This document shows positions 22,581 to 32,890 of a DNA stretch of 64,000 nt, piece by piece. Source of the DNA: Acanthamoeba lenticulata. Taxonomy: Eukaryota; Discosea; Longamoebia; Acanthamoebidae. The stretch covers positions 1-64,000 of the forward strand of contig NAVB01001151.1 in NCBI GenBank assembly GCA_002179805.1, written 5' to 3'. Numbering within the stretch: position 1 is the first letter of the stretch; each line of letters starts with the position of its first letter. The position numbers and the translations under genes were made by a program. Below the pieces are notes generated by a model. The model was not told the origin of the DNA. It searched no databases and was given only the letters and a program-made list of their open reading frames with translations.

Positions 22581-22869
22581 CGGGTCGTCTTGGACACATC
22601 ACATGTAACGGAATACCTGAACGGAAGCCGCGAGGAGTGGTGCGCCGGCGCTGGGTCCGGACGGGGGAGTGCGTTGTTGGGCGCCCCCGCTGAGCCGCCG
22701 CCTTGTCGTTTCCTTCTGCTGTGCGCGCTTATGCTGGGCCTCACGCCGCCGCTGAGACGATCGCACTTGGCCGCTCTGCAGCCGCGCCCGCACGGTGCGA
22801 CTCTGTCATACGTCGACAGGCAGCAGCGCGAGTTCCTCTCGTGGTCAGAGGCCCTCTGAAGGGCATCAA

Positions 22870-25606
22870 TCACAAAAGACGGAAAAGCTGTACAGTCTGC
22901 GGTGCGGGCCAGCCGTAAAAGCCATGCAGATGTAGTAGCTCCGCATCAACTGCAACATCATCATCGCCGTCGCGTTTGGTGTTGCGGCCTAGACTCATGC
23001 ATAAGCCATGTTGAAGCGAGCATGTTGAGTGACCGTCACCAACCAAGCTGAAGACAAAGACGACTTACCCAGTATGACGACATGGCCCAGCAGGTTGGAA
23101 GAGGCGGAACCAGAGCCTGTCGGTCGGGCATCAACTCCTCCGCGCCATGGTCTCGGCAGTGCACCGCCCACATTAGTACCTACGTCATCTTTGTGATTCC
23201 CTACCATGCTGGCGTTGTCATCTCCATCATCATCTTCGGGCGGCACCTGCCTGCGCCGCCGAGTCTCACGACGTCGTCTCCGCTCGCTCCGTCGAATCAA
23301 GACAGCATTCCAGCGCTGATGTTGCAAAAGCGAGCTGCGGTGAGCGCCGTACGGAACTTACTTATACACGTCACAGCGCACCTTGGAATAGGCCGTGTTC
23401 TGGAACTTGGCGTAGAGGGCGCCGTGGTAGTGGGCCACCCACCAGTCGATGTCGGCTTCGAGGCGCTGCACCTCGGGAGTGGCCCATACGTCGCGCAGGG
23501 CATTGAGGTTCGGGTCGATGTCCTGTCCACCCACGATAGTGTACGCTTGCTTGAACTTGCCCGTGTTGGGGTCCCTGTCACCATCAACAACACCAGCATT
23601 AAATCTCCAGCCATCATCATGCCGTCCGACCACCGTTGCAACCACGTACAGCTCGTAGGACGGATCCTCCAACTCGCGCTCGTCTAGCAGGCGCCGATAG
23701 TGCGTGCTGCACTGATAACCCACACTGTGTGCCAGCGCGCACGCACGCAAGCAAAGATCAGCAACGTAAACAAGCCAAGGATCCTTTGAATAAAGTCAGG
23801 CGCACCGGTTCTCCAGGCCGGGACCCAGAGCGAACACGCCCCAATTGGCGCCCACGCGCCAGTCGTTTCGCTTGAACTCATCGTAGCGTTGTAAGAAGGC
23901 TTGCCGCTCTTTATCCGTGAACTCGCCCTGACGTTGCACCACTCCCGGATCTACCACAAAACCATCATCAGTTCAGATGCACCATGATCAACGTTTATAG
24001 AGGTGCGCGTCGAGTTGGTACCGGTGAGGCGGTAGTAGTAGCCGTTCGGGTTCTGGTAACGCTGCACCCACGCGCGGACCTTGTCGGCCGACCTATTTTG
24101 AAGTATGAAGTACTAAGTGAGATCTCGTGAGCTTGAAGTAAGACTGGAGACAGAAAGAACGTGCCAAACGCGGATGCTGTTGCGGCTGAAGAAGTAAATG
24201 CCACGAACGCCGTCGATCGTGCAAAGCTGGAGCTTGACCGGGGCCTCGCTTGGCGAGCGCTTTTCGAGGGTCGGTTGTTTACCTGCCCCAGCACCGGTGC
24301 TGGTGGAGTTGAAATCGAGGTGGAGGTCGAGGTCAAGGGCATCCTCTTCATCGCAGGTCTCCTCTTCGGCCTCTCCATCGGCTTCGGTGATCAGTCCTTC
24401 CGGCCTTGACATTGGATATTCGTCATACTCATCACTTGCGTCTGAACTAAGCTCGTCGTTCGAGTCCTCTGCAATAGACACAAAGAGAGGTGTGTTAGTT
24501 TGTTTAAAGGACTTGGTCCATGATTGGCAACAACAACGTGCCTCGTATGTCCAGCGAAGCACCCGGAACAAACTCAGGGTCCCAGGCCTCGGTTTCGCCC
24601 TCGCCAAAGATGCTCCAATCGTTCAGGGTGGCCCTAGCCGTCCGGCGCCTGCTCATCGTCTGACAGAAGGGAAATAAGACAGATGTCCGATATGCACACG
24701 ATCCGGGAGCAAGTACCGTCCAATAGCTGCCGTCAAGACCGCCATAGATGTCCTTCACGGCAACCCGTTCGGCATCTTGAGACGTAGTTTGTGCACTGTC
24801 GTTTTCGCTGTCACTTGTATCAGCCAGGCTATCGGGCCCAAGATCTTGCGCGTCCTCGGTGGACTGACTGGACACATCGTCTAAGTCGTCTAGTATGTGG
24901 GCACGCTCTTTACCCTTGTCCTCTTGCGTCTTTGTTGTCGGCTGCACGTCCTCTTGGGCATGAAGGTCCTCCTTGTCTCCTTCACGATCTGATGCACAAG
25001 AGTCGTCGGTGTCGGCGTCAGAGCCTCGCTTGACTGAGCGCCGCTGCTGAATGTTCCAGTAGCCGCCGTCCAGAAGGTCGCCCAGTAGGTCGAGTCGTCT
25101 GCGCTTTCTTTTCTTCTTCTGTTTCCTCGTCGCCTTTGTCATGCTCAACTGCTCCGTCAACACGCTGCAGTTGTTGGTCGAACTGGTGTCGACCGACAGT
25201 GCATCGCCCTGTTCCAGCTGCATCACCTCTGCAGCATCAGTCAAAGGCTTTTGTTGCTCCTCGGCCGCCATGGGCTCAGCGGCTCCCTGGCTTCCTGCAT
25301 CTTCGCCAGTAGTGGTGTCGGGCAAGTCCTGCTTGACAACAACGCCCGAGTCGTCACCTGCAGCGCGATTGATGGGCAGGAGCAAATTCAGAAGGGTGGA
25401 GGCATCTTTGGACGAGGTTAGCATGCAGTACCTGTGGTAAGTGTAGAGGGGCCAAAGGATTCAAGGAATCGCGGTTCCATTTCCGCTTGCGTTGGTGGTT
25501 CAATTTCTTCTCCCTCATCTTCGCGCTTACGTTTCAACCGTCGCACTTCCTCGTTTCCTTCTGCGTCGCGACGTGGGTCCCACGACGGGCTCCCGCCCTC
25601 CATCAC
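22870..25606 (-). CDS. Acidic nuclear protein with Myb/SANT-like domain
   Basis: Probable chromatin or DNA-binding factor. Start MMEGGSPSWDPRRDAEGNEEV with a basic patch RRLKRKREDEGEE. A long second exon carries a nuclear-type basic run (RKQKKKRKRRRLDLLGDLL) and Asp/Glu/Ser-rich acidic blocks. Then comes VRAWVQRYQNPNGYYYRLTGT and the Myb-like unit FTDKERQAFLQRYDEFKRND, WGVFA, and VGYQCSTHYRRLLDE. The W...W/GYQC...YR pattern is that of Myb-like repeats in amoebae. The last join (donor GTAAGT) leads to a Tyr/Trp-containing tail ending VQLFRLL. Confidence 0.7.
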
Positions 25607-25763
25607 AGATCTGCCTCCAATCGAAGCCTTCCCTCCGAAAATTCAAGACAAAGGTGACCTTGCGAACACAAATCCAACAGCAGAGGACAAAAGCGCGGGA
25701 AAACAGCCAAATTGCCTGCATGACATTTTTCACAAGACCAGCTCGCGGACAGCACCAACGAGG

Positions 25764-26618
25764 CTACTTGGGATGATGCAGTTGAAGCTGAAAGTGACGC
25801 AACAGGAACTCCTCCGGGTCGGGAATGGGGAAGGGAGGGGCGAAGAAGGGAACAGGTGGCAGTGTGTGTGCCCCTGGGTGCTTATCGGCCGGCGTGGGGG
25901 CGGAGGAGGCAGAGGGGGGAGGAGAGGGAAGCTTGCCTCCCGCAGAGGCTGCGTGGTGAGGCTCTACTCGAGGCAGAATCGGTTGCTGTTGTCGCTGCCG
26001 CTGGTGGCTCTCATGTTCTTGCTTTTGTTGATACTGAGAAAGCTGGGGAGGAGGGCCATAAGGATGCTGCTGTTGTTGTTGTTGTGAGGTGTCGCTGAGC
26101 CTTTTGACAGACCCCGAACCTGAAGAAGAGGAAGAAGGGGAAGCAGAAGTGGAAGTGGAAGTGGGCCGGATGGAGTGGCCAAGGTCCAGCGCCATGGGAG
26201 CTGGATACTGCGTCGCAAAGACTCCCGAGCTCGCACTGGCGTCTTCGTGGCCGCCTTGCTGTTGGGCGTGTTCTTGGAGCGATTGCTGTTGAGCAGCTAG
26301 CACATGTAACTGTTGCAGCTGCTGAAGCTGTTCAAGTGGCACCAGTCCAGCAGCAATCTGTTGTTTCAAACAACCAAAGTTGAACAAAACTAACTTGGCC
26401 CGAGGGAAAGGGAGAGAGCAAGGAATTACCTGCCACTGTAGGGCGGTTTGAGGATCCATCTGTGAAAAGAGACCGGGGAATGCCGTGAGCAGCGCCACCA
26501 ATTGTTGTTGAAATGCCTGCTGCTGCAGCAACAGCTGCTGCTGTTGTCCCGGTTGCTGCCGTCCAGCCCCATTCGTAAGGGCGCCACGCAAAAGGCTTTG
26601 TAACGTCCTCTCATCCAT
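25764..26618 (-). CDS. Gln-rich low-complexity protein, unknown
   Basis: Two exons, about 260 residues. Starts MDERTLQSLLRGALTNGAG and runs into Gln-rich stretches, including a run of six CAA/CAG codons, then Ser/Thr-rich and Pro-rich segments. FPGLFSQMDPQTALQWQ joins IAAGLVPLEQLQQLQQL across the intron. The C-terminus, FAPPFPIPDPEEFLLRHFQL, may be a short helix. No folded domain was recognised. Such composition is common in transcription co-activators and in prion-like proteins, but this is only inference. Confidence 0.6.
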   Translation of the reverse strand: MDERTLQSLLRGALTNGAGRQQPGQQQQLLLQQQAFQQQLVALLTAFPGLFSQMDPQTALQWQVIPCSLPFPRAKLVLFNFGCLKQQIAAGLVPLEQLQQLQQLHVLAAQQQSLQEHAQQQGGHEDASASSGVFATQYPAPMALDLGHSIRPTSTSTSASPSSSSSGSGSVKRLSDTSQQQQQQHPYGPPPQLSQYQQKQEHESHQRQRQQQPILPRVEPHHAASAGGKLPSPPPSASSAPTPADKHPGAHTLPPVPFFAPPFPIPDPEEFLLRHFQLQLHHPK

Positions 26619-26780
26619 GCGAGCCGAAGTGCGTTTTTTTTAATTTTGATATTATTAATTATTTTTTGTTTTTTTCTTGTCTTCTTTTTCTTCAGTCGTG
26701 GTTTTATCTTGTGCTGCAACACAATTGAGGCAGAACGGATTTCGAGTGTTAAGGCAGGCGTGCCCCACCTGACGCCCGTC
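26619..26780. promoter_or_regulatory. Short divergent promoter region
   Basis: About 160 T-rich bases separate the start codons of the Gln-rich gene (leftward) and the phosphatase gene (rightward). Confidence 0.4.
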
Positions 26781-28888
26781 ATGCTGGCTGAAGAGGAAGA
26801 TTTGAGCCAGAACACCACTTTACATCCAGATGGGATCTACGATCTCATCGCATGCGGATATGGAGAGTACGGCGTCGCCCTTGCTCCCTAACTCTCAGCT
26901 TTTCCCCTTCGGAGACATAACGAGAACATGTGTGCTGTGCCTCAACCACCAGCCTGCTTGTGGTCGACATCCGTCAGGTGGAGGACTTTCGTGGTTGCCA
27001 CCTGCGTGGTGCCATCCACTTTGCCTTTCAGGTTGAACAGGCAGGTACGTGCAAGCGGTTGTGCGCACTTTGCGTCCTTATGGGCTACATTCACCGACGC
27101 TTGCACGCAATCACAACCACCCAGAAACGAAGCGGCACAAAGCGATCCGGTTCTACAAGGAAATGCAGCGGCTCGAACGAACGGTACGCTAGACCTTCCT
27201 CTCTCTCTCTCTCTCTCTTTTAATCACTAGGCTCAACGCACTTCCTTATATGCTATGCCACCAGTGGTTCACTCGCGTGCTGGTCGTCACCGACGTCGAC
27301 GACCCCGTGGGCGAGGGCGATGGCTCCGGCGACGCTGTCGACGCTATGCCGCTTTCGCCCGCGTCTCCCAGTCGTGCGCAGCAGAAGCAAAAGCAGTCCA
27401 AAGGTGACACCGCAGCATCGCTTCACCAACAAACCCGATGATGTTGCTCAATGAACCGCATGGCTTCTCCAGGGCTCGAGTTTGCGGAGGTGATCAAAAG
27501 CGCCCCTGGCATGAAGCACGTCACCTCGGTCTGGATCATTGACGGTGCGCCAATACTCCTCCTGAAGTGAGCTCATCATCAGCTCGTGGCCCGCTTGAAA
27601 CGCTCTGAATACTAATGATAATGACGATGAACTAGGCGGGTTCGTGCGCTTCGCGGAGAAGTACCCCTACATGTGCGTCTCGAGCATCAACGCCAAGCGC
27701 GAGGAGGCTTCCTTCCGGGATGCCACGCGCCAACTCCAGGAGTACTACGCCAACATGCCTCACGACGAAAAAGTCCCGATTCTTGCGTCCCTTGCTCTCC
27801 CCTCTCCGTTCGAGTTCCCTGAGCCCAACCCTCCATCATCTTCTGCTTCATCTTCCTCTACTTCATCGTCTTCTTCCTGTACAGCCACCACCTCAACATC
27901 GACGTCATCTTCTACGACGCCGCATGACGACACCAGCGCAGACGATGGCCAAGACCACGCCGAGGCGTCGGCGTCCTCCAACGGCGCAGCGACAACGACG
28001 CCAGTCACGCCGGCCAAGCGGCCGCTGCGCTCGCTGCCATGGGCCGCCAAATACGTCAAGTGCAGCCCGGGCAAGTGGCCCAGCCGCCTGGTGGAGGGCT
28101 TCCTCTACCTGGGCGACTACGAGACGGCCTGTGACCCGTTGGCCCTGCGCGCCCTCCACATCGGCCGCATCGTCAATTGCACGCCGGATCGCATCAACTT
28201 GTGGGAGCGCCGGCCGCCCCGAAAGCGACCACGGCTCGATGCCGAAGAAGGAGCTGACCCGACGCAACCGCCATCATCGTCATCTGCTTCCGCTCAGCCA
28301 ATTAACACCTGTCCGCCTTCATCGTTGTCATCATCCTCTCCACCACCGGACGAACACCCGGGAGGCGACGACGGTGAGGCGTTGGAGGAGCCGCTGGCCC
28401 GCGTGCTCTTCCCCGACGTCAAGATCGAGTCCCATCTGCGGTAAGGGCTGACCAGAAAGCGTTCTTCTCTCGAGCCCCGACTCATCTCGCGCACACAAAA
28501 ACACACACGCACACACAGGATAGCGGTGCTGGACAACTACAGCGACGACCTGGCGCAGTACTTTGAACAGGCCATCAACTTCATCGGTGCGCTAAAGAGC
28601 AACAACGCGCTTGTTGGCCAGATGCTTTGTGCTGACGCTGGCTGTGGTGCAGAGCAAGCGCGACATGGCTCGACTCCGCACGCTGTGCTGGTACACTGCG
28701 CGCAGGGGATCAGCCGCAGCGTGACCATCGCTATCGCCTACATGATGAAGGTCCACGGCATGTCGCTGCGCGAGGCGCACGACTTGGTGCGCAGCAAGCG
28801 GCCCGTGAGCAAGCCCAACGTGGGTTTCCTCAAGCAGCTCGCCGCCTATGAACTCCGCCTCCGCGGCACCGTCAGCATGGAGACTTGA
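26781..28888 (+). CDS. Rhodanese-like domain plus dual-specificity phosphatase
   Basis: Probable MAP-kinase-phosphatase-like enzyme. It starts MLAEEEDLSQNTTLHPDGIY. A rhodanese/CDC25-like N-terminal domain follows, with LLVVDIRQVEDFRGCHLRGA and later VTSVWIIDGGFVRFAEKYP. The Cys normally expected at its active loop is not evident (IIDGGF), as in regulatory rhodanese domains of MKPs. After a long Ser/Thr/Pro linker comes the DSP domain: SRLVEGFLYLGDYETACDP, then the signature VHCAQGISRSVTIAIAYMM with Cys and Arg intact, and PNVGFLKQLAAYE. A large Ser/Pro-rich insert interrupts the DSP fold after NCTPDRINLWERR. Confidence 0.83.
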
Positions 28889-28957
28889 TCTGCGATGATC
28901 ATTGTTTCGAGCGACGATGATGATTGTTCTTCGTTGTCAACATACATCGGGCGGTCA

Positions 28958-30178
28958 TCATTCTCCTCTTTCCCCGCGCAGGGGCGTGGGCCGGGAGCGC
29001 GCTCGAGAGGGCAACTGGACGAGCAGTGTCCCGAGCGATTTCGAGCAACTCGGACTCTTGATGGAGCACGCAAACCTGGTGCTCGCTTTGACGCAGGTCT
29101 TCCCCTGGAACAGTTTCTTGCGGTCGAGAACGAGATTGCGATCCGTGTACCAGCTGAAGAAGGATGAGCCCAGCATGTTCACCGTGCCGGAGCAGGAAGG
29201 CGTGAACTGGAAGATGAGGGTGCCCGGTTCGAAGCTGACAGTTAGGCGGTAGGGCTCCGTAGCGTAGCCCGGGATGTCGAAGCTGCATGATCGCTGCATC
29301 GGGACGGTGGCGCGCCAGTACAAGCCTGAGGCTCGGTACCACGCCAGCAGGGTCTCGTCGTTGACCCAGCCAGCCTCTTCAATCACTGCCAGATCGTTGC
29401 CGGAGAGCAGCTCGGGGATGATGCCTTCACAGATGGCCTTCTTCATTCGGTCGACTTCCACTTCGTCTATGCCAGCTGGATTCTTCGCGCTGCCCGATAC
29501 TTCTTCCTCCTTGTCTGGTAAGTCTTCGTCCTTGGCGGTGAGAGGCGCTCGAAGCCAGCGATCAGCCATAAGGAACAGATCAACTTCGCGCAAACCCACC
29601 AGATTACAGCTCAACACGTAGGCCATGGCGTCCGTCGATAACGTGAGCCACCCCTCCCACTCCACCATATGTGGGTTGGCGGTGAAGATCTCGCCCCACA
29701 AGGCCGTGTCCATGGTAGGGGCGAGGGCAACTGCTTGGTTCAAGGTGGCGAACGCGTTTTGCGTAGAGATGCGCTTTTCCATGAAGGGCATGATGGCGCT
29801 CTTCAGACCTTCAAGGAGGTACTGGTCAGCAGCAGCGTAGAGGTGCAGCAGGTCCTCGATAGCCGCTTCGGCGGCAAACGCGGGATCTAGGCAGTCGGAG
29901 TAGATAAAGGCCAGCAATTGCTCAAACACGTGCGGTTCGATGTTGGGGATAGTCACCTGCATCATTCCCTGTGCTCTTTCAGCAGGCGCAGAGGAAGCCT
30001 CGGCAAAGGGGCCAAAGAGTAGCGTTCGAAAGGTGGGGGAGCGGGCGGCAAGCACTGCCCTGTTGGCATGCAGAGTGCGCACGCTTGTTGACCCCACGTG
30101 AAACTGCACATCCGCTAAGGCTGGGTCCGCCAACAGCTGCAAGAGATCGCGGCCGAGCGGAGTTGGTCCTTGCGCCAT
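28958..30178 (-). CDS. BTB/POZ-BACK protein
   Basis: Likely a Cullin-3 substrate adaptor. Starts MAQGPTPLGRDLLQLLADP. The BTB domain has LADVQFHVGSTSVRTLHANR, AVLAARSPTFRTLLFGPF and PHVFEQLLAFIYSDCLDPAF. A BACK-like helical region follows: ADQYLLEGLKSAIMPFMEKR, then EVDLFLMADRWLRAP. The C-terminal part contains FEPGTLIFQFTPSCSGTVNM and may be a beta-rich substrate-binding domain. One long open frame reaches the stop; the last 50 residues are basic and could instead be spliced. An upstream in-frame ATG at 30337 is rejected because it would run through the T-rich divergent promoter. Confidence 0.8.
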   Translation of the reverse strand: MAQGPTPLGRDLLQLLADPALADVQFHVGSTSVRTLHANRAVLAARSPTFRTLLFGPFAEASSAPAERAQGMMQVTIPNIEPHVFEQLLAFIYSDCLDPAFAAEAAIEDLLHLYAAADQYLLEGLKSAIMPFMEKRISTQNAFATLNQAVALAPTMDTALWGEIFTANPHMVEWEGWLTLSTDAMAYVLSCNLVGLREVDLFLMADRWLRAPLTAKDEDLPDKEEEVSGSAKNPAGIDEVEVDRMKKAICEGIIPELLSGNDLAVIEEAGWVNDETLLAWYRASGLYWRATVPMQRSCSFDIPGYATEPYRLTVSFEPGTLIFQFTPSCSGTVNMLGSSFFSWYTDRNLVLDRKKLFQGKTCVKASTRFACSIKSPSCSKSLGTLLVQLPSRARSRPTPLRGERGE

Positions 30179-30290
30179 GTCCTCTTGCGTTGTTGCAAGC
30201 TGTTCGGTTTGTGCGCAGGTTTCGGCGCGTTTTTTAAAAAATTGATTATTTTTTCTTTTAGGTTTTTCATTTCTTTGTACAAAGGCAAAG
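30179..30290. promoter_or_regulatory. Compact divergent promoter
   Basis: Only 112 bases lie between the start codons of the BTB gene and CCZ1. They include T-runs near 30230-30260. Confidence 0.45.
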
Positions 30291-32814
30291 ATGAGCATTG
30301 GCAGCAGTTTGGCCAGGTTCTTTGTCTTTGATCCCAACCTCGGCCCGACCGAAGAAACTGAGCATGAGAAGATTCTCTACTATTGGCCCCCTTCAACTCC
30401 TCTCAACCGCCAGCAGTCGGACATTGGTCTCAGCGAAGCCCTCATCAATTTCACCAGGTACTGTTTTCAATTCGTAAGCACTTGAAACAAAGCCAACACA
30501 ACCTCAATCTTTCTTCCTTCGAATTGTTGAACTTTTCCAGGACGTTTTCAAAGGACCGCCCGTGCGAGGCGGTGCACTTGGAGAAGACACGACAAGCCTT
30601 CTACGAGTGTGAACCCGACATTTGGATGGTCCTGGTACCGTGCTCTCCTTCATTAGCCACTACCTTCGGCCCTGTCCTGGAGACAGCGTCTGACGCTGGG
30701 GCTGGTTGGTGGCAGGTGGCCAACAACCCACACACGCCGCGCGCGAAAGACGCATCGTCGGCCGACTACGAGAGCGAGGAACTCTCCGATGCCACACTCC
30801 AGCGAGTTGTCGAGCAGGCCTACAAGACCTTCCGTGTACGTGACGCCGCTCGCATTCTCCGCTTCTCTCGCTGACACTCGTCTTTCGTCTTCTTCTTTGC
30901 ACAGCTCTTCAATGGGACGATAGCGCAAATCGTACGAGAGAGCACGGTCGAGGGTCTCCGCGAGAAGCTGGGCCACTTCTTCGGCCACTACGCGCCCTCC
31001 ATCAACTTCAAGACGGTCGACCTCTTCTCGGCGCTCGATGGTACTGTAGCCACGCCCTCCTTCGCGAAGGTGAAGCTCTCCTACTCACGCGCTCACACTG
31101 TGTGCACGCGCCCAGGCGTTCATTTCCTGCCGGTGGACAAGAACGTGTACCTTCGGATCCAGTCGTTCATCAACTGGACGGAGAACAACTTCCCCGCAGT
31201 CGAGTACTCGTGCTTCCTCTACCGGTAAGTTCACCTCCTCTAATACAATACGATGTGTGCATGTGCTTTGTTGGGGAAATGGAGGCCAACCTTACCCACT
31301 ATGGCGGGGACTGTAAATAGAGACCACCTGGTGTGGAGTGGACTGGAGCAGGATGATATGCGCATCATGTACGGCCACACACTTGTATGCACAATCCTTT
31401 GAGGGGCTAGAACTGATCGAGCCACGTCGACACGTGTGAATGATGGCACTAGGTACCACTACTTGGTGAACCACCTCCTCCCGCCCTTCAAGAAGTGGAA
31501 GGACCCCAAGAAGCAGGAGGTCTGGCCGGTACCGTCTCGCCCCCTCCCCTTCCCTTCTCTCGAGCCCTTGTCTCTGGTGCTGGACCTGCTCGGGCTCACT
31601 TGAGCCAATGTCAGGTGATCCACCCTACGAGCAAGCCCGAGGCCGTCCCCTACTTCTTCCTCAAGTACATCATGACCTCCTTTTTATTATTAATTGATTC
31701 ATTTCATTTTATTCCGCTGGTTTTTATATTTATTTTATTTTTATTTATTCAGTAATTTATTTGATGGGAAACTATCTCAAATACTTCTTGGAATTAACCG
31801 GTTAATCGTGCAGGCGATTGTTCGACGGGAAGTGGGACGGGTACATGCAGGCGCCCCAGGGCGTGCCGCCCACCAGCCCAGGCCTGCCCATGCACTGCCC
31901 GACCGTCCAGCTCTCGCGGCCGCACCCGCCCGCGCACGCTGGCGGGTTCCCAGCGGCTTCCTCGTCGTCATCGTCCTCTGGCAACAGCGACGAGGGCTCC
32001 AGCCACAGCAATGGCGTCGAGGCCGACGACCGGTTCAACTTGATCATGTTTCAGATCATGGACTCGACGTGTCTGTTCCTGGTCCGGGACATCGCCCGGC
32101 TCGACGCGCGCTTCTTCTCTGAGCTCCGGTCGTTCGTGATCCCGCAGCTCGAGTTCCTCACGCCCATCCTCGCCGATCACTGGACCAAGAAGCAGGGGTC
32201 CGTTTTTGTTTTGTATTTATTTTTATTCTTATATTTTTTATTTTGTATTATTTTATTTTTATTCGTTTTATGTTGCTCGACTGTCTTTGCCTGACCGGTG
32301 ATGGTGATGGACAACAGGTACGCGAACGAATATCGGTACATTTACTTCAACCACATGAATCTGGCCCTCAAGACGTCGTTCAAGAAGAAGGGCCTCTCGA
32401 TCTCGCGGGAGCACATGAAGATCCTCAACGACATGCACGCCGATTTTGAGAAGTGCGTCGACCAGCTTCAATTTTAACAGTCCTCCTCTCCTCGCCAACA
32501 CGGGCGTGGCCCTGTTTACGGACTTGCCATGCGTGCGCTGCGTCGACAGGGCGTCCGAGAGCGTGACCGAAATGATGGTGCGGACGCAGAACGACGGGTG
32601 GGTGGTGGGCCGAAAGTCGGATCAGCGCGAGTTCTTCGTCATCTTCGACCAGAAGAACGCCAACCTCCTCGAAATCAACGGTGCGTGCTAATTTTTATTA
32701 TTAACGCATTTTTATTTTCTTTTTTTTAGAATAAGAAAAAAACTCATCTCTAATCGTGCAGACGACGTGCGCAAGCTTTGTACGACCTACTTCAACAACA
32801 TCTTCATCGACTAG
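30291..32814 (+). CDS. CCZ1: Vacuolar fusion protein CCZ1
   Basis: Partner of MON1 in the Rab7 guanine-nucleotide exchange complex on late endosomes. The start [19 protein letters not shown], then [30 protein letters not shown] and EPDIWMVLV match the CCZ1 N-terminal longin domain. Later exons give [36 protein letters not shown] and [16 protein letters not shown], ending [11 protein letters not shown] Ser-rich insert ([18 protein letters not shown]) sits in the middle. About nine introns, several AT-rich, in contrast to the GC-rich exons. Confidence 0.9.
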
Positions 32815-32890
32815 TCTTGTTGGTTCCCCTTTGATGTCGTGCTCCAAAACAGCGATTTTTGAGCCGTTTTATTTATATTCTCTTCATTTT

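Noticed and set aside
22590..22866. Upstream basic, Gln/Arg-rich exon for the giant helical protein
   Set aside because: A splice into the next exon is possible, but no start codon is in frame; the ATG at 22580 reads straight into the supported exon.
30179..30337. In-frame upstream start of the BTB gene ([12 protein letters not shown]...)
   Set aside because: It would extend through the T-rich gap and overlap the CCZ1 start; the inner ATG gives a normal BTB N-terminus.
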